The notes: generated by a model not told the origin, from the letters alone. DNA of 64,000 nucleotides from Podocnemis expansa (GCA_007922195.1 ML681970.1:1-64000); one strand, 5' to 3'. Shown: positions 38,790 through 51,253, counted from the stretch's first letter. A program made the numbers and translations.

Positions 38790-38922
38790 CAAAGCATCTG
38801 CCAAAGTGGGATTTTCTCCCATGAAAGCTTATGCAATAAATAAATCTGTTAGTCTTTAAGTGCCACAGGACTTCTTGTTTGTTTTACTGGACTAGATTAA
38901 CATGACTGCGCCTTTGGACCTT
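38790..38922 (+). repeat. PLE 3-prime tail, solo copy
   Basis: AGCATCTGCCAAAGTGGG, TTTTCTCCCATGAAAGC and AATAAATCTGTTAGTCTTTA occur in the order of the PLE tail. Confidence 0.9.
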
Positions 38923-39599
38923 TTTCCAGTTTACCTAAGGAGACATGGTTACATGCACTAGCTAATAGTAGAGGGTCACACTTTTGCCTTTTAAGCCCAT
39001 CGCACTTTGACAGTGTATTTTGCGCTTGCTAAGGATTGCCTCTGTTGATTGCACTATCAGAATGGGAAAATTATTTGACCATCATTCAAGTACCATTTTC
39101 CAATATATGAGTTGACACCTTAGATGTGGCTAATGCAATCCCATTGAGCCCCAACCATAATCTTAATGATGTCCTATATTTTATTTTAGTACACTGTCAG
39201 AGTTGACTGTTTTCACATGACAGTCCATTTTCTGTTTTCTCCTCACATGGGTCTGATACTGCAGGCTCAAGCTGAGGCTTTGCTGTGAGCCACTTCCAAC
39301 TTCAGCCACATCTGAGTATGTTGGATTGCTGTTGGATGCCTGCAAACATGTCTTTTTCCTGGTACAGTTAATTAGCATGGTAGATTTTATCCACCTTTCT
39401 TTTACCACCTGTTATTCTGAATTTATACATTCAGGGACTGAGTTTATCAATGAGAAAATGAAGCCCCCTCCATTGGTTCCATAGTCAATGATTTGGCACT
39501 GACATAAAAGCATGCCCAGATCTCCAGCTTCCCAAGTGTTCTGTCATTGGTTTCTTCAAAGTAAGCTTTTGCCATTGGCTTGAATTTGAGCAGCTACAT
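38923..39599. other. No gene recognised
   Basis: AT-rich sequence without a recognised family. Confidence 0.4.
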
Positions 39600-40760
39600 A
39601 CATGCATATATAGCAGTGGATGTGACATACCTGGACTCTGGCAGATCTTTTGATATGGTCTCCCACAATATCCTTGTCAGCAAGCTAAAGTAGTATGGTT
39701 TGGATGAATAAACTTTAAGATGGATAGAAAGCTGGCTAGATCATCAGGGTCAACAGGTAGCAATCAACAGCCCAATGTCTAGTTGGCAGCTGGTAACAAG
39801 CAAGCAGTGTACCCCAGGTGTTGGTACTGGGATTGGTTTTTCATTAATGCTCTGGGGATGGGGTTAATTGCACCCTCAGCAAGTTTGTAGATGACACCAA
39901 GCTGGGGGGGGGTGATAAATATGCTGGAGGGCTGGAATAGGATACTAACTAACAGACAAATCAGAGAAATCTGTTGAGGTTCAACAAGGACAAGTGAAGA
40001 GCCCTGCACTGAGGATAGAAGAATCCCATACACAGCTACAGACTGGGACCCGCTGGCTAGGCAACAGTTCAGCAGACAAGGACCAGAGAGTTAAAGTGGG
40101 CAAGAAGCTGAATATGAGTTAACATTGAGACATTATTGCTAAGAAAGCTAAACGGCACATTGGGCTGCATTAGTAGAAGCATTGTCAGCAGGTCAAGGGA
40201 AGTGGTTATTGCCCTCTATCTGGGCCTGGTGAGGCCCCATTTGTAATGCTGTGTCCGGTTTTGGTTCCCTGCTATAGGAAGGAAGTGAACAAATTGGAAA
40301 AAGTCCCAGCAGAAGTCAGTGAAAATGACTGAGGGGCTGGAGCACATGATTTATGAGGATAGGCTGAAGGAACTCGGCTTATTTAGTCGGTAGCAGAGAA
40401 GAATAAGGGGGTATTTGACAGCAGCCTGCAACTACCTGAAAGAAGTTTCCAGGAATGATGGAGCTAGGTTATTCTCAGTGGTAGTAGATGGCAGACCTAG
40501 GAACAATGGTCTCAAACTGCAGTGGTGGAAGTCTAGGTTTGATATTAGGAAAAAATTTTTCACTGGGAGGGTGGTCAAGCACTGGGATGGGTTATTTAGA
40601 GAGGTGGTGGAATCTCCATCCTTAGAGGTTTTTAAGGCCTGGCTTGACAAAGTCCTGGCTGGGATGGTTTAGTTGGAGATGGTCCTGCTTTAAGCAGGGG
40701 GTTGGACTAGTAGACCTTGTGGGCTTGCTTCCAACCCTAAACTTCTACAGTTCTGTACCA
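39600..40760 (+). mobile_element. CR1 LINE fragment, reverse transcriptase to 3-prime end
   Basis: Sense-strand CR1: 39630-39720 corresponds to the palm region, 39885-39900 to AD-D-TKLGG, and 40415-40672 is open and reads NDGARLFSVVVD, then VESPSLEVFKAWLDKVL, the conserved CR1 C-terminus. The end TTCCAACCCTAAACTTCTAC is a CR1 3-prime end. Upstream frames contain stops. Confidence 0.92.
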
Positions 40761-42462
40761 ATTACACCTTGTGCACCCAGTGGTGCAAGGATATCAGCTA
40801 TTTATCCATTTTAATTTTACAAATTCAGAAATCATTGGTTAGCCAGAATTCAATTTTTCTTTTTCTCATCACCTCCAAAGGTGATCAGCCAGTTGAGGCA
40901 GCAGAAGTTATTCTAAAAGCATTACAATTACAGGCATTCCAGCATCCCAAATTGTCATGGGCATTTATCAGTTTTCAATGGGATAATCTGATTGATTCTT
41001 TCAACTCTCTCTGAAAACCACTGGTGATACGGGAAATGGAACTTTGTTAAATTGTATTATAACCAACAAAGTGGGGTGGGTTTTTTTCCTTCTATGTTAT
41101 TTTTGATGAGGGTCCTCAAAGAAAATGTTCTCCTACCAGACCCTTAGATATGGCAGAAGTTCAGTTACTCTTTCAAGGAAAAGCTTTCACCCACTTTGAA
41201 AAGAGATTCACTATCACCTACCTTTTGTGTAAGAGATGATAGTCCCACAAAATCAATTTGATGGGTTTAATCAGTCTCCTGATGTTGTTCAAAAGGAATG
41301 TCTACACTGAGAGTTTCAGCCACTGAATTTGTTATACCATATTTTTATTTCTCTTTAGCAGGGCTTTCATAGCAGGGATTAAGTCCTGTTGACTTCCCTT
41401 AATCAAAGGCATTGAATGGGAGTGGTAGGGTGGCTCATAAATGTGAGAGCTTGTTTACATCATACCCTCTCCATCCCTTTCTGACAGCTAAATTAGGTTG
41501 ATTGTTTGGACATGTAGGTACTGTATTACAACATGAATTAATATTCACCTCTATATCCTAAATATACCTGATAGCTTTTATCCTTGGCTACAGAGCCCAA
41601 AGTATGATTGGGTGTAATGAAGTGGGAATTTTTTGTAATATTTTTTAATTAATCTTATGTGTGCTTTAGTTTCCCCTCAGTGCTTTGCATTGTTACTCCA
41701 TGCAGAGGTAGGATTACTTTTGCTCTAAGGGTAGACATGAATGTGTGTGTCACCTGGCTCCTGGTCTGGGTGGAATTAACAGAGTCATTAAGGAACTGAC
41801 TGAAACCAGCCCAGATCAACAAGGGCTCCAGAGAGACAATGCAACCTTCAGTGACTCGGGAATCAACACAACAGTGGGACATCCTGGTCAAGGAGGTCGC
41901 AAACTCAGTATGACCTCACCTGAAAGACCATCTGTCTGGAAGAAGTAGGTTGCTCTCTTTTGGACAGACTAGGGAAGTCAGAGAGAGACACACTCTAAAA
42001 ATGGAATTCACTACAGCTTGGTTGCTGAATTACGTTGAATTGACCAGAATGGACTACACTTTCACCTTTATTTCTCTGTGCTGCCCTATGAGCTTCCAAT
42101 ACTTTGTTATAGCTGACTAATGAAGCCTACTTTAGCTTTAAAACCATGACTGAGGGTCCCTGGAAATACCAGCAGGGGTGTGTTGATCCCTGGAGAGTGT
42201 ACACAACTGTCTCATATGAGTGTCTCAGCAAGATGAGCTGAGCAGAGTTCATGAGATGAAGCAGGGCCTATGCTGAAGGAAGGGTGAGACTTCTCTTCTG
42301 TCTGACATGCTCATGGGATTCCTAAGAGAGAGTTTAAAAGTTGGAACGAAGCACAGGCCCTATGGATCCATGACACTGGGTTCATCAAAGGTGTAGATCA
42401 GTTCATGGAGGATGGGTCCATCCATGGCTATTAGCCAAGATGGTCAGGACAGCAACCTCGTG
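40761..42462. other. No gene recognised
   Basis: Possibly more old transposon sequence, but nothing I can name. ORFs are under 85 codons. Confidence 0.4.
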
Positions 42463-42470
42463 CTCTAGGC

Positions 42471-42820
42471 CAGGGGAGTTCAACCTTCTTAGCTGAGGGG
42501 CCACACTCCAATTCTCTTCTCATTTGGGGGGGGTCAGTGAGAATTTTTAATAGGTAAGAAATACAAATCAATCTTATTAATAAACTTTAATAAGATAATG
42601 ATTAGTGTGATATTTGGCAATGCTTTTGCTTGCATTGTGTACAGAGGACAAGGGGGGGAAGGGGTGCCTGTGTGAGGGGGCGAGACAGAGTGTGGGGAGA
42701 AATAGATAAGGGGTCTGACCAGCCCCAGCTCCCAGGCTCTTGCAGCAGCACTCTGCGGGCCAGATGAAAGCCCTCGGCAGGCTGCAGCCTGGCCCCCAGG
42801 CCACAGGTTAGACAAGCCTG
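42471..42820. mobile_element. hAT-type MITE, 350 bp
   Basis: The left end CAGGGGAGTTCAACC and the right end, complement CAGGCTTGTCTAACC, are inverted repeats. Flanking octamers CTCTAGGC and CTCTAGGT differ at one base. Confidence 0.87.
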
Positions 42821-43127
42821 CTCTAGGTCTCCCTAAACCTCCACTGCCAGAGGCTGGGGGGAGGGTGACAAAATGAATGGATTTCTTAAAATAGCCCTGA
42901 GTCCTGTGGCACTTAAAGACTAACAAATTTATTTATCACATGAGCTTTCGTGGGGGAAAATCCCACTTTGGCAGACACTTTGAAGATGGGGGAACTTATA
43001 GAATGGGATGAAAATAAATGCAGGGGAGAGTAAGACATGGGCTCAGGTCATACTTGCAACAGCAAATGAGAGCAGTCGTTAAAATTCAAACATTGGGAAA
43101 CAGCACATAGAGGAGGGTGAAGTCAAA

Positions 43128-43654
43128 TCACCTGTTGTAAGGGGAAAAGAAGCCATAGTCACAATTTAATCCTGCTTTCACACAATCAAATCTGCACATC
43201 AATTCTAGTTCAGCTGATGCTCTTTGAAGTCTTGCTGTCCCATTCACTTTCTTGAGGACAGTTGTTAACAAGTCATCCACAGAGCGATTAGAAAGATGGA
43301 AGTGCTCAGCAACTCGTTTTTGAGTGTTGTGATTTCTGATGTCAGTTTTGTGCTCATTTATTCTTTTGCACAGCAATTGTCCTGTTTGTCTAACGTATAA
43401 CATGTGGGGGTACTGCCTGCACATGGTGGCATAAATCACATTGGTGGATGAGCAGGTGAATGAGCCCTTGATGAAGTAGTTGGCTTGATTAGGTCCTATG
43501 ACGGTGTCTTTTGTGCAGATATGTGGGCAAAGCTGGCAACGGGGGTTGTTGCAGGGGTATTTGCCTGCTTTAATGTTTCTGTTGTTAGGTCTGTAATTGC
43601 TGGTAAGTATCTGTTTAAGACTGGGGGCTGTCTGTAGGTGACGCGAGGTCTGTC
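43128..43654 (-). pseudogene. PLE GIY-YIG endonuclease reading frame (fragment)
   Basis: About 175 codons are open to a TGA at 43128-43130. A Cys/His cluster (PCNNPRCQLCPHI, near 43520-43560) precedes the nuclease, a hallmark of Neptune PLEs. The nuclease shows FTCSSTNVIY (the GIY part), then LYVRQTGQLLCKR with the catalytic-type Arg, INEHKTDI, and VAEHFH. It ends GLNCDYGFFSPY, the usual PLE C-terminus. The YIG triplet reads YVR, so a usually conserved Gly is changed. In PLEs this enzyme is thought to nick target DNA. The upstream part of the long open frame, above 43655, is hAT sequence read through and not part of this protein. Confidence 0.9.
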
Positions 43655-44147
43655 CAGGGCTGTAACTACGGCAGGGTGATAAGGGCAAAGCCCTAGGTGC
43701 CAATTTAAGAGGGTACTTGGGGAGGAAGGGAACTCCCGCCAAGCTCTGGCTGTGCTGCCTGGCAAACATGGCCAGTGCCAGGCAGAAGGGTGCCTCTCCC
43801 TGCCACCCGGCAAGTGCTGCCACTGCTGGGCAGGAGGGTGCTTCTCGCTGCTGCTTGGCAAGCACGGTCAGTGCCAGGCAGGAGGGTGCCCTTCCCCACC
43901 GCCCAGCAAGCGTGGCCAGTGTCGGGTGGGAGGGTGCCTTTCCCTGAAGGCACCCTCTCTCCTGGCATTGGCTGTGCTTGCCAGGTGGTGGGGAATGCCA
44001 GGAGTCCCTGCTGGCAGCAGGGAAAGCCCCCGTGGGGGATCCCTGCTGGGGAACTCCCCAAGCTGAGGGCAGATCGGGCCCTGGGGGTGGGGAGGGTGCG
44101 TCCAGTGCTGCTTGCCCCTGGCATCAACTTTTCTAGTTAAGATCCTG
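43655..44147. mobile_element. hAT-type element with internal 48-bp tandem repeats
   Basis: The left end CAGGGCTGTAACTAC and the right end TAGTTAAGATCCTG form imperfect inverted repeats. Flanking octamers GGTCTGTC (43647-43654) and GGTCCGTC (44148-44155) differ at one base. It is inserted in the PLE. Related termini occur at 53898-54967 and 60884-61029. Confidence 0.85.
43755..43950. repeat. 48-bp tandem repeat, about 4 copies
   Basis: A unit containing GGCAAGCACGGTCAGTGCCA and GCAGGAGGGTGCC repeats every 48 bases with variation. As 48 is 16 codons, several frames stay open on both strands without implying protein. Confidence 0.88.
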
Positions 44148-44263
44148 GGTCCGTCTCCCAAGGCTTGAGAGAGTGAAGGATCATCTTTTAGCATCTTTGT
44201 CAGATGCTTGACGAAGGGGAACTTACAGAATGTATTCCACTCCTGCAGCGGTGGTAGCAGGGT

Positions 44264-45475
44264 GTAGTTTGAAAACCCCTGCCCTATGGCAGCAGTTGTC
44301 AAACTTAGGGTTGGGACCCAGTACTGGGCCGCAGACCTTCAGGCACTGGTTCGCAGTGCCCCCTGCTGCCACCATCAAAAGAATGGACTGCATTGGTCAA
44401 AGACAGAACTGTTGGGTTGCAGGCATAAATGATTTTTTTCAACTCGGTCCCAAGGAAAAAAGTTTGAAAACCATTGCTATAGGGTATGATCTGTGAAACT
44501 TTTCTGTTCGCTTTTGCAATGTAATTGTATGGTTTAATGCCAGTTTTTCCAGGCAAGGGGTTTCTTTATGAATGTACGTAACATACTCTGCTTTATTGTT
44601 ATGGTATCGTGTTTCCTGCAGTATCATATATGTGTACAGATGTGAAGCATGTTCCCAGGTATTTTACATGGCTGGGGATGGGGGGAGGCCGACCATCAGG
44701 CTATCTTTCAGCATGGAAGCTCCAGAGGTCTATGACAAAAACAATGCAAACTGAGCTTCCTGGCTCAGGTAGAAGAAAGCAAGCACCTTGGCCCAGGAAG
44801 AGGAAGGGCTGACAGAGGTTTGGAAACAAATACAGACACTTTGAACTGGCTTTTTGCCAGAGAAACACCATCTTGAAAATGACGCCAAGAGACTGAACCT
44901 ATCCACACAGCCATAAGGGCCAAGACTGTCAGTCTTGTTGGTGAAAACGAGGAGAATAAACTGGAGAGTAATCCTGGATAGTGCTGTTAGATTAGCATGC
45001 ATTGTATATCTTTTATTTGCGTATGGTAACTCCTGACTCCTTTATTAAATGATTGCGCATTGATTTGCTATATACTTACTTAAAATTATGTTCTAGTCAA
45101 TAAAGTAGGGTTTAATCTAAAGCTGTGTGGACTTTAGAGGGTGTGAACTAGTGAGGCTGGGCATACCCATTTCATTGATAAAGGCACAAACAAGTGCCTA
45201 TGAGTCTACAGTCATTGGGGAAGAGTCCCAATTCTTGCAGGATGGAAGTTTCCAGTGTGGTATCTGGGGGTTGGGGTTGCTCGCTGGGTGACTGTCCCCT
45301 AAGTGGCTGGAGAGTGCGTGCTCACTGCCTGGGACCAATCACATGCAGGAAGCCGGTGTGGACTGACTTAGGAGTGAGTGATCATCTAGCACAGCAGGGT
45401 GAATCAGGATTCAGGAGTGGAGATTAGGGGGTCACAGCAGCACACCAGACCAGATTCTGGGAGACAAATGTCACA
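44264..45475 (+). mobile_element. Endogenous retrovirus LTR, solo copy, interrupted by a MITE
   Basis: From 44477 on it aligns with the minus-strand solo LTR at 57455-58603: shared blocks include the AATAAA signal (45099-45104), TAAAGCTGTGTGGACTTTAG and the end ATGTCACA. The right border at 45475 is clear. The left border (TGTAG at 44264) is inferred from the possible duplication GCAGGG/GTAGGG. No internal retroviral genes accompany it. Confidence 0.65.
44290..44476. mobile_element. hAT-type MITE, 187 bp
   Basis: The ends CAGCAGTTGTCAAAC and GTTTGAAAACCATTG are inverted repeats. Flanking octamers CCCTATGG and CTATAGGG agree poorly, so the duplication is eroded or the borders are slightly off. 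Confidence 0.65.
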
Positions 45476-45481
45476 GTAGGG

Positions 45482-45649
45482 TTTCCAAACTTTTTGTCAT
45501 CACAACCCCATTTTAATGAATTTTTCCTTCTGGGATTGCAGATGGCATGAAGGACTCAATTTTGCTCCCCGTATTAGGGATTGCTGTGACCCAATATGCT
45601 GATGATGTGATCCCATTTGGAGTCATGACCCACAGTCTGGGAACCACTG
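45482..45649. mobile_element. hAT-type MITE fragment
   Basis: TTTCCAAACTTTTTGTCATC at the left and GTCTGGGAACCACTG at the right are inner and outer terminal sequences of a common hAT MITE. The first bases are displaced by the LTR insertion. Confidence 0.6.
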
Positions 45650-46263
45650 ATGTAAAGGAATGCTAATCTGTATAAAACCTTTCACCACTAGATGGCATGC
45701 TCTGTAGAATTTCTTATCTGAGCTGCTAGTAACTAGAGCTAGCATTGTAAAAATATCTTGGAGAGAACACACCATCAAGAATTTCTCTCTGGAGTGCAAG
45801 CTCTGTTACCTTATCTGGTGCATGACAAACAACTTGCCTCCAGCTTCACTCACTGTTAATGAAACTTTGTGGCAACATCCCAGCAGTGAGTTCTCTGTGA
45901 GGCAGCATCAGGCAACGTGAGCATGGAAACTTGGTCTAAAGCCCTGTGAAGCCCTGGATTTTGCAGATACAAACATAGCCCAGTGAGACTTTTGAGGAAT
46001 TTGAGCTGTGGAAAGCTCTGGCCGTGCAGGAGGATGACAACACCAGAGAAATAAAACTATTACTTTGTTCATTGAGGAGCAAGGCAGACAGTTCTATATA
46101 TAGCCTTGTGAAGTTCTCCACTGTCTCAAGCACTGAAGTGACCCTAAAAGCCACAGGGATTTACTGGTCCCCAGAGCAGAATGAAACTGTGGGGGTGTCA
46201 CAAGTTTTTCACCAGAAACCACCAGCCAGGGTTTTGAATTTACCAAGGATTAAATAAGGCTAA

Positions 46264-47280
46264 AAGAATGTTAGAAGGTCAATCCTGGTTCCATCAAGCC
46301 CAGTGTTCAGTCTTCTGACAGTAGCCAGTGCCAGGTGCTTCAAAGGAAATGAACAGAACAGGTGACCATCAAGTGATCCATCCCCTCTCATCCACTCCCA
46401 GCTTCTGGCAAACACAGGCTAGGGAAACTCATAGGGGTGCCTCCCTGTCCGTCTGGCTACAGCCATTGATAGACCTAGCCTCCAGGAACTTATCTAACTC
46501 TTTTTTGAATCCAGTTACAGTTTTGGCCTTCATAATGTTCTCTAGCAATGAATTCCATAAAGCATGACAGTGCCTTATGTGAATGAGCATTTCCTTTCGC
46601 TTGTTTGTTTTAACCAGGGTAAGCCGAAAAGCGGCTTAACGCCTTTCTGGGGCCCACTATTGTAGGGGCTCAGCATTCTGGGGCCCTAAAAATAGAAAAC
46701 GGAGCCAGAAGGCTGTGTTCCGGGGCCCACCATTTAAAAATAGCAGGCCCCGGAATGCAGCGATCTGGTTCCATGTTCTATTTGTAGGGGCCTGAATGCT
46801 GGGCCCCTAAAAATAGCAGGACCCGGAGCATTCCAGCAGGCAGGGGCAGGGGCCAGGGGCATTGCTGAGGGGCTCAAGTTTCACCCCAAACCCCTGCCCT
46901 TCCACGCCCCACTCCAACCTGGGGCCTGCAGCCTCCTCTGCAGCCACAACATCCCCCGGACCCAGGGCCTACTGCCCCACTTCCCCAGCTGTGCCACAGC
47001 TGGTAAGTGCGGGGGTGGCCTGGCTCATGCTGGGGGGAGTATTGGGGGAAGGGGGTGGGGTGCTGGCATGTGGGGGAGCAAGAGCTGAGGTCTGGGGAGA
47101 CTCAGCCATGCGGGGGGGGCCCACCTTCACGGGAGAAGGTCCCCCATGCAGGAGTGTTCTGGGGCCCCCCAAATTAGACTTTAACCCCTGGTTTTAACAG
47201 TGTTGGCTATTAATTTCATTGGTTGGCCCTGGTTCTTGTGTTACATGGAGGGGTAAATAACACTTCCTCCATCCCATTCA
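46264..47280 (-). mobile_element. CR1 3-prime end split by a hAT
   Basis: 46264-46614 is antisense CR1 3-prime sequence (AGCCATTGATAGACCTAGCC, CTCTTTTTTGAATCCAGTTA). It resumes at 47199 (TATTAATTTCATTGGTTGGC, AAATAACACTTCCTCC). The insertion between is bounded by a perfect 8-bp duplication. Confidence 0.85.
46615..47190. mobile_element. hAT-type element, 576 bp, GC-rich
   Basis: Flanked by identical octamers GTTTTAAC at 46607-46614 and 47191-47198. The ends CAGGG... and ...CCCCTG are inverted. The interior has GGGGCCC/CTAAAAATAG words and no transposase. Confidence 0.92.
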
Positions 47281-48259
47281 TGGAGTGCCCGCTGCATATA
47301 ACAGGCCCAGTCACAAAGCAACTCAGCCAGCCCACCAAGAGAATATTTCTGGAGGCAGCTGTTTTGGCTCCACACCGGCCCCTGTCATGGGCTGTCTCAT
47401 ACTGAATCAGTGATAAGAGATTAAACTGTCATGGTACAAAATATCTCAGCACGCAAGAAAAAGACTGTTTGATGAACCAGATCGAAATCTGGAAAGAAAT
47501 GTGAGAATCTGCCAAACTTCGTTAACAACTGTATGGTTTAGAAGGAAAACAAACTGATGAGAATGTAGCCTTAATAAGGAAAAGTATGACACCCACCCCC
47601 ATCTATGAAGAAAAAGAGAATGAATGTATTCACGTTAAAACATATGCACACATGAAAGGATGTTCTAGATGTGGGAGGAGACACCAACCTAGATAATGTA
47701 CAGCACTTGCTCAAGCCTTCCATATCTGCAAGAAACAGAATCATTTTACAAAAGTCTGTAAACATAGATGTCAGGAAAAGCTCCAACATACATTTAGTTC
47801 AAAATTCAACTGTCTCAGGCAATGCCAAATAAGGAATACAGAGTCAACATTTACAAAGAAAGATAATTTGTTTTGGGGTGTTTTCAAACAGGGTCTCTCT
47901 GTGAACTGTAAGAACGGTTAGACCGTTATCTACAAAATAGTTGTCGCAGTAGATAGCGTAACGTGCAGGTGCGCAAGCAAATGTGATTTCAAGGCAACTT
48001 AAAACATTTAAAAATGAAACTTGAAGGAAGAGAGCAATTACATATTCATTTACAATCTTATACAATCTTATAGTGGTGAAAAAAATCCTGTTATGGAGAT
48101 TTGGAAGTTACAGATCATTGCTAAGGATAATGACCCTGTGCACCAAAGCCACAAGGTTTTTCTACTTTAGGTTCAGAAGCATGGTTTCACTAAATCTAAT
48201 TGGTAGAAGTCAGATTATTCAGAAGGCTGAAAACTGAGAAATAGAACATCAGTCTACAG

Positions 48260-48677
48260 CAGAGGTCTCCAAACTGTAGGATGCAGCCTGAAGGGAGCAC
48301 AGAAAACATTGGGGGACCTGGCACCCTGCCCTGCTCTGCCCTAGTCATGCCCTGCAGCTACGGCTCCAGCACTGATCCAGGCCCCACCCTCTGGCCACAG
48401 TTCCTGGCTCAGCCTCTAAGCCCATTCCTAGCCTCAGCTGCAGACCACTGCAGTCCAGCTCAGGGCTGTGGCCTCAGCCCTTGGCTGCTGTTCTCCGTTT
48501 TGCCACCGCCAGCCCTGGCCACTGCAGTCCTACTCCCAGACTCAGCCTCTGACTGTAGCCATGCTTCCAGCCATAGCCCTTGGCTCTGAGCGTGGTCCCA
48601 CTCCAAACTCAACTGGAGAGGAGGCACAGACAGAGGTAGCAGCAGGGGACACAATCTAAGAAGTTTGGACACCACTG
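48260..48677. mobile_element. hAT-type element, 418 bp
   Basis: The ends CAGAGGTCTCCAAACTG and AAGTTTGGACACCACTG are inverted repeats. Flanks GTCTACAG and ATCTACCG match at 6 of 8 bases. The interior is C-rich. Confidence 0.8.
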
Positions 48678-48831
48678 ATCTACCGAGTTATTCACCAGCA
48701 TTGGTCAATTAGATGCAATGTATAAAATACCATTAAAAGAAAGAAAGAAACCAGTTATGCATGCAACTAGAAGAATACACTTAGTTCTAAGAAACAGGGT
48801 ATGAAAAGAGTTGGAAGGGTTAGTTCATTAA

Positions 48832-49090
48832 GGCCTGGTCTACACTAGAAAATTAAGTTGGCTTAACTATGTCAACCAGAGGTGTGAAAAATCCACACCC
48901 CTGAGCAGCATAGTTAAGCCAACTCTCAACCTCTGTGTAGACAAAAATAGGATAACAGAAAAATTCTTCTATAAACCTAGCTACTGCCTCTTGGGGAAGC
49001 AGATTATCCAACATTAGCGGGAAAGTTTCTTCTGTTAGTGTAGGTAATGCAGTGCTGAAGCTGTAAGGTTTTAAGCTTAGACAAGCCCTT
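48832..49090. mobile_element. MITE with GGTCTACACT termini
   Basis: GGCCTGGTCTACACTAGAAA at the left and TTAGACAAGCCC at the right. The first 70 bases match the element at 36428, including GGTGTGAAAAATCCACACC, itself an inverted repeat. Confidence 0.75.
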
Positions 49091-51253
49091 AGATATCCTT
49101 CAAAAAGAGTGAAAGAGCTAATGGGGTGAATTCACTAGTAATAACAGAAAAAAGAAAGATGGATCCTTGTGATTTTTGTTTTATCCAAAAGACAAAAAAG
49201 TATGTTGAAAGGGAACATTTTCAATTATGTGGAGTAGTTGGACAAATGTCAGGAGCAAAATAAATTTCTCTATTTAGTTGCTTCAAACAGATTTTAGTAA
49301 ATACAATTGTAGCAACATAGTCAATTGAAATGTATGTTTTAAAAGATTACCTTTTGGATTACTTCCAGCTCCAGAGGTGTTTCACAGAGCAAATGCAATT
49401 CAAAACATTTTTGAAAATACATATGGCCTGCAAGTATACCTACTTAATTTAATAATATGGGGAAGAACTTTAGAAGATCATGGTAGATTACATAAACATT
49501 CTTAAACAAAAGTAGCAGCATTTAAATTTACATTTATTTATTTTCATTAAATTTTGAATGTCAGAATTAACATTCCCAAGAAAAAAACTGATCAGTCAGG
49601 GATTGCAAACTGATTCACTGTGTCTCAAGCCGTTGGTAATATTGCTTACCTAACAGAGAAGGAGTCCTTATAGAAATTTTTGGGTGCGGTTAATTTTATA
49701 GGAAGATACATACCTAACTTAGGAGGAAAAACAGATTTATGGGCTTTAGTTTGCAAAATAATCAAGCATCAGCAAGAATTTAAACAATTTCAGCACTTAA
49801 TAAAAATGTCAGTATTAAGCAAAAATAATATGATCTGATAATAACAGACTTACAAAATCAGCTTCACATACATCCAAATGAAGTATTAATGCAGTTCTGT
49901 TATAAAACTAGGGTGCTCGGTGGAAACCCATGACTTGAGCACTTAGAACTAAGCCCAAATGGAATGTCAGGGTCCTCCCACAGAAAAAGACTTTGGCATT
50001 GGTTTGTGCATGGAAAAAAAGTCACATTTCTATATGGTAGATCTGTCCTGGCAGAAACAGATCATCAACCATCAGTTAATATTTCCAAAAGCACATGATG
50101 AACATTCTCCACCTTGATGACAGAGATTACTTTTTCAGTTTTACATATGATTTAAAGACAAAATATCTCCTGAGCAAATCATTAAGTGCTGCTTTTTCTG
50201 GAGCTTATTAGAGGAGATACCCTTAAGATGTACTCCTTCAATTATTTCCTGTGTCAGAAAGCATAGGGGAAGACATTATACAAGCAATTAGACAGAATGA
50301 GGCTTTAAAAAAGGTTATTACGGTTGATGGAAAAGGTTATAATAAAAAACCTGAAGCCATATAAATCAATTTGTTCAAGACGCATCAGTAATAGAAGGAA
50401 TTCTGTGAAAGTTAATAGAGTAGTAATTCCTTTAGGGTGAACAGCACAGATGGTGAAATGCATACATGAGGGACAGTTAGGTATAGAAAAATGTAATCAG
50501 TCTCAGCATGTGTGTTCAATTCAGACACTTCAAAATCTCTTTCATATTTCAATGATTCCCCAAAGTACCATCAGGCCCCCCACCAGCTCTCCACTGCGCT
50601 CCTTTCTCCAGCAGTCAAAAGCTGCAGGAGGTACACTTTGTTTGTGAGAGAGCTTTGTTTCTTGAACAGCAGCAACATGGGTATTTTCCTCATGAGGTAC
50701 TTTTTCAACATCTGTTACAATGCCAGGTGCCTATTCCTCTGAAAGGCAGGATATAAATAGAGGTAGTAGTGTATTTGTCAGCACCTCTTGCAGAAACTAC
50801 AAGAGATGTCAGTTTCCTCATATACTAGCACTGTGTTTCCGCTGAACTCTCCCACCTTGGAGTTATGGAAAAATGTGGTTGACAGCATGCCATTAAGCAG
50901 AGATTGCCTCTGAGAACAAAGCTTGTGAGCACTGCTATCATTGCTGCTAAACTTTGATCATGCATTTAGGGACTCCTGCCCTTCACAAACCAATGAAGGA
51001 AGCTTAATGTCATTCCTAGAGTGCAAGATGATTTGGTTATAATTTGGATTAACTGGTAATAAAAAGAGATCTTATTTAATTGTACTAGATCCACAGAGGT
51101 GACACATCGATCCCCTGAGCCAGGGAGATTGATTGAAGGGGTCTCTCTTTCCCATTAATTTCTCTTTCCAGATACCTGAAAGCAAGTCTGCCTGAGGTGT
51201 ATCTCTTTTCTGAGGGCTTCAGTCAGGTGAGCACATGAGGAATTGTCCAGGGG

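Larger units (their letters stand above)
42895..44263 (-). mobile_element. Penelope-like retroelement (Neptune type), 5-prime truncated, split by a hAT
   Basis: On the minus strand the element reads: end of the reverse-transcriptase region (44263-44156), a hAT insertion (44147-43655), the linker and GIY-YIG endonuclease frame (43654-43128), then the tail (43127-42895). Both sides of the hAT continue the same PLE polyprotein, in shifted frames. The order RT, endonuclease, tail is that known for Penelope-like elements. The tail matches the solo tails at 16900, 35830, 38790 and 58114. Most of the RT domain is missing. Confidence 0.88.
47430..50450 (+). mobile_element. Second decayed Ty3/Gypsy retrotransposon, gag zinc knuckles to RNase H
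   Basis: At 47651-47770 one frame reads CSRCGRRHQPR, then FHICKKQNHFTKVCKHRC, two zinc-knuckle-like motifs of a Gypsy-class Gag. At 49344-49500 the reverse transcriptase reads RLPFG, then NIFENTYGLQVYL and IIWGRTLEDH. At 49680-49800 it continues (FIGRYIPNLGGKTD). At 50025-50180 an RNase H part reads YGRSVLAETDHQP. Stops and shifts are frequent, so it is dead. It is distinct from the element at 13490. A hAT and a MITE are nested in it. LTRs were not identified. Confidence 0.8.

Noticed and set aside
43752..44140. ORFs of 76-140 codons with repeated peptides on both strands
   Set aside because: Explained by a 48-bp tandem repeat, whose length is a multiple of three, inside a hAT element.
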